Below are positions 54,697 through 64,000 of a stretch of 64,000 bases of DNA, in pieces; within the stretch, counting starts at the first letter, position 1, and each line of letters opens with the position of its first letter. The notes under the pieces are model-generated. The model was not told the DNA's origin, searched no databases, and saw only the letters and a list, made by a program, of their open reading frames with translations. A program made the position numbers and the translations under genes. This DNA is from Cubamyces lactineus (lineage: Eukaryota; Basidiomycota; Agaricomycetes; Polyporales; Polyporaceae), in assembly GCA_022376465.1 (NCBI GenBank), contig JACDTU010000005.1:1414001-1478000 (forward strand). The letters run 5' to 3'.

Positions 54697-55304
54697 GTTG
54701 GGCAGATATTCAGTCTGGGTGTGGGAGAAACAGACGTATGAGGGATCGGAGGAGAATGAGGTCAAGCACAACTGTAGAAGCGTACGCCATGGACGCGTAC
54801 GCCGTACGCGTCAGTGTCCCGGTCACGCGTTATGTCACAAATTGTCACATTCTACTTCACGCTCACTCCGGCGCTAGAGACCGCCCCTGGACTCTGCTTT
54901 TCTCTATTCTGGAGTCTGAGTTCTCGCATGTATCGTGTGCATCACTGGTTCACACATGACTCTCGCTTATTCTATCATCTGCTGTAGGCCATACGATGTG
55001 TGGCATGACTGCTGTATACTCAAGAACGAGCCATGATAGTTCCCTTGGTGTAGGTAGATAACGCAGGAAGAAGACTGTCCTTTCCCCCAAGCAAGCTTAC
55101 TTCAGATGTTGTATCTCATCTTGAGAAAGTGTTCAGTTATCCTGCTGTACAAACACTGCCCGGTGTTGATCAAATCGTGCTTCGTGGGGCTTTATGCCCT
55201 CTACGTGCAAATCAATACTTCTTCTTGTGTCCCATGAGTACGTATATCCATCCTTCCAATTATACTGGTACAACTACAAGCATGGGCAAACATCGACCAT
55301 CAGC
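54697..55304. other. intergenic 0.6 kb
   Basis: PUP3 promoter and 3' flank of the next gene. No recognisable feature. Confidence 0.55.
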
Positions 55305-55712
55305 TCAATCTTTGTTAAGCTCCTGAGCACGTGCCCTGAGCTCCTCCCGACTCTGACAGTCTGTGCTAAGCAAGCGTATTTGCTATATCATTGGTTGCAG
55401 CTTACCTTGGCTGGCGGGAGGTTGTCCCTAATCTCCTGAGACGGGACGTACGGATCGCGAGCATGGAATGCACCAACCTCCGGGTTGGTGTTCAAGCCTC
55501 CGCCGAGCGAGGGCTGCAAGTCACGAGGGTCGTTCGTCTTCTGTTTATCGGCATGTCTTTGTGAGAACCTCTTGGGCTAACTCAAAAGCATTGGTACTCA
55601 CAGCCGGGTGGGGTTGGATGGAGAAGGTCTGTTCATTGTCCTGGGATTGCTGGGACGTGTTGTTGTCTTTGCCCGAGACCTTGTCTTTGATGGTGTTGAC
55701 GAGGGAAGACAT
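55305..55712 (-). CDS. Small hydrophilic protein, unknown function
   Basis: Exons on the minus strand are 55602-55712, 55406-55540 and 55305-55352 (97 aa), introns in phase 0. Sequence features: MSSLVNTIKDKVSGKD at the start, a Gln/Asn-rich stretch, a middle with NPEVGAFHARDPYVPSQEIR, and the C-terminus SREELRARAQELNKD, probably helical. No signal peptide, membrane segment or known domain. Clean splice sites and the charged conserved-looking C-terminus support a real gene. It may be a stress-related small protein, but this is a guess. Confidence 0.75.
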
Positions 55713-56130
55713 GATGTATGGCGGGTGAAAGGTGTTGGTGGTGGTTACAGTGGTGGTGGTGGTACGGATGTCTGCTGTATCTCTGGGTACTGTCGATATA
55801 AGTAGTGCCCGGAGCCGCAGTAACCCGTTTTGTGAGATGACGAGATATGGAGCAGATCGCCAAAGAGGGAAATGCAAGGGGCGGTGGTGGATGCGCAGGA
55901 GCTTTGTCATGACGTCGTCGCTGCGCGGCCTGCGGATCTTGCACAAATCGATCGTCCCTCCTGTTTCCGGCCAACCTTTGCAACATAGGAACGCGCAAAG
56001 GAGCAGAGTGGATAAAGAAAAGATTTGGTTATTGGATCGGGATACTTCACTACTCGTATACGCAGGCGGATCAAGGAATAGATACCGTACAAACGGGAAT
56101 GGGGTAGACAAGTACACGGGGCACCATCCT
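55713..56130. other. intergenic 0.42 kb
   Basis: Promoter of the 97-aa protein and 3' flank of calmodulin. A run of GGTGGTGGT repeats lies near 55730-55760. Confidence 0.5.
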
Positions 56131-57130
<1,000 letters not shown>

Positions 57131-57560
57131 GGTGTGGTTTGAGAAAGAAAGAAAGGAGGGAGGGTGCTGGGGCTGAGAGATGGAGAACGAGTTAAAAGGT
57201 GCAGGTGATACGGCGGTGTTCAGAGTACAGGATCGCTGCTTTGAGTGTGGCTGCTCGTGATGGCTGCAACGATCTCGGCAATCGCCAGCCTGTACATACG
57301 CGGCGCACCGGTTCAGTCTTATCGTCCCCTCCGCCTCACCGCTATGAATATCCGCGTAACTTTGTTCTGTGCATTGACGCTGCGTCGTTTCGCACGGTCC
57401 CGAACGTTACTGCCTCGCGGCGGATTCGGACCAATAGATACGATATATAGTGCAAAGTAAGTTGCGGGTAGAACCAACGGTATGTAAGAGGATATACGGC
57501 TCTGGCTCAAACTTGAGTAATTACAATCTGTGCTACGATCCGGTCCATGTTCCTACCGTC
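57131..57560. other. intergenic 0.43 kb between calmodulin and WASP genes
   Basis: Calmodulin promoter (GAAAGAAAGAAAGG purine tract at about 57145) and WASP 3' flank. Confidence 0.5.
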
Positions 57561-59144
57561 CTAGTCCCATTCGTCCTCGTCCTCGTCTTCTTCGTCACTA
57601 TCACCCATCCTCTTGTTGCGTTCCATGAGCGCAGCGGCAAGGGCAGCGGTCAAGTTCCCACCTCCGCCTGCTGCCGCAGCAGGCTCTTCTGCTGGCGGCG
57701 GAGAGCGCGATGGAGCCGGCGCATCTGTGCGGCGCTTGAGCATGTGGACTCCTGCGCCTTGGATTGAAGCCAAAAGAGCATCTCGTCCAGGCTGCGGCGC
57801 GGGCAGGGAGGATACCGCACTTGGACCACCTGCTGCTGGGGGAGGAGGTGGCGGCGGCGGAGGGGCACTTCCGCCCGGTGGAGGAGGGGGAGGTGGGGGA
57901 GGCGGTGGTGGTGGTGGAGCACCAGCATTGCCCGAGGGAGGGGGCGGAGGGGGAGGAGGGGGCGGGGGCGGAGGAGCACCCGACGATGAAGGTGGTGGTG
58001 GTGGCGGGGGCGGGGGCGCACCACTAGAAGGCGGAGGCGGACGACCCGGAGGGGGAGGGGGAGGGGGCGGCGCTGCAGTACGTGATGGTGCTGGAGGCGG
58101 AGGCGGCGGTGGGGGCGGTGCGACAGAAGGTCGCGCGGGAGGTGCAGCAGGGGGTGTAGGGGTCACTCTGGCAGGAGGTGCTGATGGAGGGGGCGGAGGA
58201 GGAGGGGCTGGTGCTGACGGAGGCGCCGGGGGCGGCACGCTGCGCGACGGTGGTGCGGGTGGTGGAGACGGTGGTTTGTTGGCCGGAGGAGGCATCATCG
58301 AACGTCGCGGCGCGGGAGGCGGCGGCGGTTTCTTCTTCATGCCCGAGCCATTCGACTGGGTGGCGGAGTGTGCTTCCGCTTTCTGGGCATCTCTAACGAA
58401 GTCCTTGATGAAGTCCATGTTCTGCTCCAGCACGTCGCGCGATATTCCTTGGCCCTCAAGGTTGCCGAGGAAGGCCTCCCACGAAGGATCCACGTTCGTT
58501 GACGTGAACCCTTTGTCGGCATCGTAGCCCATATGCGCCACATGTTTGAACGAACCGGCAGTAGGTCCTGATATCATGGACTTGTCTATCTTTCCGCCCT
58601 TGCTAGGCTTCGCGCTCTTCTTCTTTGTGGTACCGGACTTCGATTTGGCTGATACAAGGTGAGTAAGGTGCAAATGCGAACATCGTGTTCTCGCCAACTC
58701 ACTGTCTGTCTTCTTCGAAGTTACCTTCTTGTAGAAGGTCTTCGCTTCGCTCTCATCAGCAAACACAATGCCAATCATACAGTCCTGCCGGACACTTGGA
58801 AGTCAGGTGTGAGGAACATGAGATGATGTGGACGCACGTACATCTCCAGCAAATGAGTGGAAGAATGAGCGGTCCTGATTGTACTCGAACCCCTCATAGA
58901 GCTCATGTTCCCAGATGATGCCCCTAGTGCCCGCGAGATCGACTAGCTTCAGATAGAATACGCCCTGGGTATCCTTCACGAAGGCTAGCGCGCCCTGGAG
59001 ACCAGTGTACGACCACTCGTCTGGCTTGGGGTATGCGTAGTATATCCGGGCGAGCGCGGCGGTGAAGATCTTGTTGGCGGGGGAGTTGACCGCCGCCTTG
59101 ACCTTTGTTTTCTCGTCACTTGAGAGCGTTGATTGTGCAGGCAT
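57561..59144 (-). CDS. wsp1: WASP/Las17-type actin nucleation-promoting factor
   Basis: Activates the Arp2/3 complex at endocytic actin patches. Exons on the minus strand are 58842-59144, 58703-58784 and 57561-58648 (490 aa). N-terminal WH1 domain (about residues 1-130: RIYYAYPKPDEWSYTGLQGA, GFEYNQDRSFFHSFAGD). Then a basic stretch and a CRIB/GBD-like segment (ISGPTAGSFKHVAHMGYD). Next comes a very long polyproline region with PPPPPP blocks separated by Gly and Ser, a WH2-like segment (GRDALLASIQ...LKRRTD), and an acidic tail DSDEEDEDEDEWD with the Arp2/3-binding Trp. Unlike budding-yeast Las17, which lacks it, a CRIB-like motif is visible. Confidence 0.93.
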
Positions 59145-60085
59145 GGCTGCAGGGAGTACGGACGGATGGGGGTGTACAGCTGGCAGGGGCGGAGGGGATT
59201 ACTGGAACGGAGCGCAGTCGTTGCCCGCGCCCCTGCGAGTGAGAGAGCACAGGACAAGATGTGTCGCTCGCGCCGAGATGCCAGATGACGTGCATAAGCG
59301 GCCTTATCAGTTTCTGCTAAATTACTCCATACATAATTACCCCCAAAATAATACAAAATGTGCCCGACGGTGACCGCATTGAATCCACAAAACGCACTAA
59401 CGGCGGCTTGGGAGCTTACTACTCCTTGACCCAGATGAGAAGAGTCTGATGAAGGACATCTGCAGAGTCCCCTAGGCCGCCAGTGGAAACTGAATGGCTG
59501 CACGGTTCCCGTGCTTGCCCGTCTCACCACAACTTGCAGCCTGAGCCTCATCAGTACAATCGGTATAGTAGTTCGGTATGTATAACGCGCTTCCTGTAAT
59601 CGCTCATGCTCTGTAAGCTCATCTTGGCACCCTAGGCTATTCTGCTTGTCAACTTTCTTGATGCTACGGCCCGCCCGTATATCATCTTCTACTACCAGTG
59701 AGGCCTCACTGGTAGTAGAAGATGGGTGAGGATTCACCTACTGGGCAACACACGTGTGCCATCATGAACAATGGTGTACATATGGCCCTAGCGGTTCTCC
59801 CGAACATAAGAGGCCGTCATTCTGATATCTTGGGCCGGTAGTCTACGGTCTACGCGCCTGCTCATATTGCACCGGCTTGAAACGCCGTTCAGCGAAGCGC
59901 GACATATCAGTCATCGTGCGGCTTCAGCAACTCAGTGTCTGTTCGTTGAGTCCGGGCGATGCGCACAAAATGAGCCGACGAATACGGAGCGACGTATGGC
60001 GGTAATAACGACGCCGGTTATGTTATAAAATGAGTCGAGCACACCCTCAACCATCGTAACCAAGTCATACGACGCTAGCATCGGG
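59145..60085. other. intergenic 0.94 kb between WASP and yellow-like genes
   Basis: Divergent promoter space. Contains the 42-bp palindrome described separately. No gene recognised. Confidence 0.55.
59683..59724. repeat. perfect 42-bp palindrome
   Basis: Left half 59683-59703 (CATCTTCTACTACCAGTGAGG) is exactly complementary to right half 59704-59724 with no spacer. It could form a cruciform, or be the fused ends of a lost element. Not part of a gene. Confidence 0.9.
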
Positions 60086-62026
60086 ATGCGTTGTCTACTA
60101 CCCGTCCTGGCGACCCTAGTCTTGGGTACGGTTCTGAACGTCATTGCTCAAGACAACTCGAGTGTCTTCGATGTGAGTGCCTCACTCCCTACTCTTCCGC
60201 TTGCGCTGAGAATATTTTGTGCATGCTTAGTTTCCAGAATACCCGCCACCATTGACCCCTCCTCCGGACCAGACAATCGCTGATTCCACTACTACTCTTC
60301 CAGCTAACCAGACAGGGGGAGATCCAGCCTTGAGCGCCGCCAAAATTCACTTTGACACGGGCGTGTATGGCCCTACAATCGAGCTCGTGCATGCGTACTA
60401 CGGCTTCTGGCCAATTGTGAGAACCCCATCTGTTGTGTTTGAGGCCTACGCTGAACATATTGTCTGCAGGGTGTCGCCGTCAGTAGTGACGAGAGGATAT
60501 TCACCACATTCGACCGAGGTAATGAGACTTTCACCCTTGCGGAGGTGAACAGTACAACAACAGAGATTCCGTTCCCTGAGTACGTCCGAAGTCGAAGCTC
60601 CCGTATGTAGTGGCTAGCTGACATCGGATTCTAGCGAAGATACAAACACGCCTCCGGCCTTCTTCGACCCGTCGAACCCCGGGGTGAGCGTCGTTACGGA
60701 TAAACTGATTTTTGTCCAGGCCGTCGTCATAGATGGCTTGGACAGAATCTGGGCTCTCGACGTTGGACGTCCTCGAGTGAACGGATCGATACTCCTCGCT
60801 GCCACCCCAGGCGGTCCTAAGCTCGTCGGTTTCTACCCCAACGGAACACGATTTACGACCATCACGTTTCCCACTTCTGTCGTGGCCGGAGATTCTGCGC
60901 TCAACGATGTCAGGATCGACCTCCGCGGCGACGGCTTTGCGTACATTTCCGATAGCTCTCCTCAGCGTCCTGGTATTGTCGTCGTGAACCTGAGCAGCCA
61001 GCAATCGTGGCGCCACCTCAACAGCCACTTCTCGACTGTTGCGCACGGTGATCTGATATCGTTCCACAACGGAGGTACGAGACGAGTGTGTTTGGCTTCG
61101 TTCATTGGTGAGAGCATGTCTGATATTGCGTGGATCCAGTGCCAACCTACATCCACCTTCTAACTGCACCGTTCGCGACAACGCCATATGGAAGCGTAAG
61201 ATTATCTGTCAAGCCTTGAAGTGTTCATTGATACTGACGTCTAATAGTCTGCGGCAAATGCCATTGCCTTGTCCGCAGGTAAATCATGTCCGGCTGTCTC
61301 TGGAGTTCCTCTCTCACAAGCATGGTACAGATGGCGCATCTCTTTACTTCGCACCGCAGTCCGGTCGCCAACTCTTCCGCATCCCGACGTCCTTCCTGCA
61401 GTCCCAGCCTTCCGCGGTGAATCCCAACGCGATCATCCTCGCCAACCAAGCAGTGCAGCAGCTGGGGGATGTGGGGAGCCACCTAGACGGCTTGGAGACC
61501 GACGATAAAGGCTTCATATACTTGACCGCCCCCGGTACGTGTCCTGCAGCCCTAGTCGAGGGTGACACTTTTCATATGGTGTCGTCCGACGTAGAGCACA
61601 ACGCTATCAATCGGTTCAATCCCAGTACGGGCATGATCGAACCCTTCGTTCGTAGCCCCTTCATCCAGGTCAGCGACGTCCATAACCTCCGTGACCATGC
61701 ATGAGCTGAATGCTGCTGCGTGCAGTGGCCCGATACCCTTTCCGTTACATCCCTGAAGTCCGGAGGCAACTACTTGTACTTCACCTGCAACCAGTGAGTA
61801 AAATATGGCATGTGACATACCTCTTGTCGCCATCGCTGATTCGTCTACTCTTAGGCTTTGGCTGAGTCCGGACTATCAGAACGGGTAAGCCAGCGGGATG
61901 TCCATCACTGCGAGCACGTTTGTAGCGTATACTTAGTGCTAACTCGTACGTAGGACCGACTTGCGCACGAAACCCTATGCGATGTTCAGGGTTCCGATCG
62001 AGGGTGGGAAGGCCAGCCAGATGTGA
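60086..62026 (+). CDS. Secreted yellow / major royal jelly protein-like beta-propeller
   Basis: Member of the MRJP/yellow family, a six-bladed propeller also found in fungi; function in fungi unknown. Eleven exons: 60086-60172, 60231-60416, 60470-60579, 60635-61074, 61140-61195, 61248-61278, 61331-61534, 61595-61668, 61726-61793, 61855-61884 and 61954-62026 (452 aa). A signal peptide (1 to about 21, ending NVIAQ) is followed by a Pro/Thr-rich linker. Family landmarks are FDTGVYGPTIELVHAYYGFW, GVAVSSDERIF, DGLDRIWALDVGRP, SANAIALSADGASLYFAP and TSLKSGGNYLYFTCNQLWL. Several NxT/S sites. The acceptor at 61330 was chosen because only this joins ALSA to DGASLYF in frame. Confidence 0.9.
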
Positions 62027-62508
62027 ACTCGAAGGTGCTCATCATGATCACCCGTTTTGTCATCGTATGGCAGAAACTATGAGACCATCTTCAACAATGA
62101 TAACAATTTATGCTGTTGGTTTCCCATCCTCGTTGGATGTTCTTCTATCGCCGCGCACCCCCCTGGTTGAGATATTGACGACATTGCCAGGTACCTCGCC
62201 TATATTTGTACCAACTGCGCGCGGCATCGCATGATTAACCCCATTGTCTTCGCCTCACGGGCTATGACCCTGACGGCGCCCACATTAGTCATTCCGTTCT
62301 CTGCACCGTTATGGTGGCCAGGATGGCTCACAAAGCCAAAAATCCGGAGCTGTTCGTGGTCAGATCCCGGCTCTCCAGATGGGAACCTGGTGTAGTGGAA
62401 CTCAGAGTGTAAAGGCAGTTCACAGCGACTACGAGAGTACAACAACGACACAGCAGAGAGCAAAACCGAGGTAACCAGATAAAATCGCCCGCGACACATA
62501 GAGAGACC
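62027..62508. other. intergenic 0.48 kb, convergent 3' flanks
   Basis: Between the yellow-like gene and the peroxiredoxin 3' end. Nothing recognised. Confidence 0.55.
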
Positions 62509-63566
62509 TCAAGACTCGCTAGCGCTCGACTTGAGGCTCTTGATGAACTCCAATGCAAATTTCGGGCTTGGATCGTATCCCAATTAGTTGGTGTTTTATC
62601 TGACAGGTACAGAGTATCCTCACCTATCCACCGGTTTGACTGGCATCTTCTTATCAACAAGCTTTCCACCCTTCTCGAAGATGAAGTGACTCCGCTTAGT
62701 CTTGCCTCCGTCTCCAGCGCCAAGCGCCGAGATGAGTACCCGCTTGGGATCCGAGAGTAGGGGATAAGGAAGATTTTTCTGGGAATGCACAAGAAGGTTT
62801 AGTATGCGCATGACGGACATGGTCAGTACTGATTCACATACCTTGGATTGCCACTTCGCCTGGGCAGTCGGTTTGTCCGCGCTCAGGCAGTAGACGTCGA
62901 AACCAGAGGACGTGAAGTCCGGGTAAGTGTCGCGGAAGCCGCATGCCTGCGTAGTACAACCAGCTGTGACAACACACTCAATCAAACGAGAACTTTTTCT
63001 TCCAACAAATGGGACTTACGAGTATCGGCCTTGGGAACCAAGAAGAACACAACACCCTTCTCAGCGGCCAAGCTGGCCACGTCAACATCCTCATCTTTCT
63101 CATTCTTGAGAATATACGAAGGCAGCACGTCCCCGATATCAATTGGAGACAAGGTCGCTGTACGCAAAGACGAAATCACGTCAACAAGGCCGTTCTGTTT
63201 GCCCAAACGATTTGAAAACTTCACCTGGAGCCTTATCTTCCGCGGCTCCTGCAGGCTCATCTGCCTCAGCAGTATCGGCTTTACTCTGCAATGAACCAGG
63301 TCCCTATTAGGACAGACAGAGGAGAAGGCATTCCGGCCTGCCTGTCATATCTTTCTGATACGTGCCTTCTTGACAGTGGGGGCCTTGTCTTCCCCACCCT
63401 CGACGCCTTCGCTCTCGTCCGCCGCCCGCTTTTTGGACGCCTTGGGAGCAACCTTCTTCGTAGCCGGCTCTTTCGCGACAACGTCCACCTTGGGCTGAGC
63501 AGAGATCCTAGACGATCTCCTGGTGGGCTCAGCAGCCTCCGTGGTAGCTTTCGCACGCGGTGCCAT
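62509..63566 (-). CDS. DOT5: Nuclear BCP/PrxQ-type peroxiredoxin, Dot5-like
   Basis: Thioredoxin-dependent thiol peroxidase that reduces H2O2 and alkyl hydroperoxides; yeast Dot5 is nuclear. Exons on the minus strand are 63366-63566, 63225-63285, 63020-63157, 62842-62963, 62624-62778 and 62509-62566 (244 aa). Residues 1-87 are a Lys/Ala/Glu-rich basic extension (MAPRAKATTEA, RRSSRI, KASKKRAADE), a likely nuclear-targeting or DNA-binding region. The peroxidase domain starts at IGDVLPSYILKNE. The motif PGCTTQACGFRD carries peroxidatic Cys136 and resolving Cys141, five residues apart as in BCP enzymes. It continues with YPLLSDP, SHFIFEKGGKL and a C-terminal helix. The first intron begins with GC (AAG|GCACGT); a GT donor one base later would create a stop. 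Confidence 0.92.
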
Positions 63567-64000
63567 GGTGGTGGTGGTCGGAAGGAAAGCGAGGGTGGGC
63601 CTGGGTACCGTCCCGGGCTCAAGACAGCTGGGTAACTAAATACCGTGACTCCCGGTCAGGCCTAGCGTGTCGCCTCGCTCTTCTCCAGTGCCCTGGTGAC
63701 CCGTTTTTGCGCCATCGTTTCGTTCGCAAGGTGATCTTTGCATTCAATCGCGAACTCTAGGTATGTAATCGCGGAAGTCCGGGGTATCGTGAGTGACGCC
63801 GTCATCGTGCAGAGCTCGAAGTTTGAGATAAACAACGGCAATACGATGTCGGGATATCTGCCCCGTATACGAGCAGAAATGGCGGTATAGAAATCTTGCG
63901 CATATCAACTATTGGGCAAGTCGCCATTCCAAAAATAATACTTATAGCTATTAGTGACTACAGTCCGTATTACGGCCGGGCTGCTAGCGCAGCCTAGCAT
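63567..64000. other. promoter side of the peroxiredoxin gene to window end
   Basis: 434 bp without a recognised gene; probably the peroxiredoxin promoter and the flank of a gene beyond the window. Confidence 0.5.

Noticed and set aside
57613..58527. 304-codon plus-strand frame rich in Gly
   Set aside because: It is the antisense shadow of the polyproline region of the WASP gene.

Overview
The window reads as nuclear DNA of a filamentous basidiomycete, most likely a wood-decay agaricomycete such as a polypore (inference). The evidence is many short 45-80 bp introns, about 55% GC, ten class I hydrophobin genes, a GH12 endoglucanase and KRE9/KNH1-like GPI-anchored wall proteins. Most useful genes are split by introns, so each model below was built by joining exons by hand with phase checks. 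No expression data were available.

Layout. Positions 1-9.8 kb hold housekeeping genes: the C-terminal half of DNA polymerase epsilon (POL2, 5' end outside the window), a small H1-like nuclear protein, a UBR7/Mlo2-type UBR-box/PHD protein, and a stand-alone hydantoinase-B (5-oxoprolinase C-half) gene. Positions 9.9-12.4 kb are a 2,479-bp near-perfect inverted repeat with two 1,236-bp arms and three mismatches. Positions 12.8-18.0 kb hold three tandem KRE9-like GPI-anchored protein genes. Positions 18.4-20.7 kb hold a small hydrophilic protein and a four-helix membrane protein. A GH12 gene lies at 23.0-24.0 kb.

From 24.2 to 51.1 kb there are ten intact hydrophobin genes on both strands, interrupted only by a GFA/CENP-V-like gene, a small MITE-like element, an intron-containing tRNA-Pro(AGG) and long gene-free stretches. 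The last three hydrophobin genes (46.3-51.1 kb) form a tandem triplication in which the upstream regions were copied too. A fourth KRE9-like gene (52.0-53.0 kb) closes this cell-surface region.

Positions 53.8-63.6 kb return to housekeeping genes: proteasome beta-3 (PUP3), a 97-aa conserved-looking protein, calmodulin (eight exons), WASP/Las17, a secreted yellow/major-royal-jelly-like protein, and a nuclear Dot5/BCP-type peroxiredoxin.

How they may work together: hydrophobins coat aerial hyphae and attachment surfaces, and KRE9-like GPI proteins are linked to beta-1,6-glucan in the wall. The centre of the window can therefore be read as a hyphal-surface gene neighbourhood (inference). The most unusual structures are the giant palindrome, the hydrophobin array with its copied promoters, and a first exon that appears to be shared by the H1-like gene and the peroxiredoxin gene.
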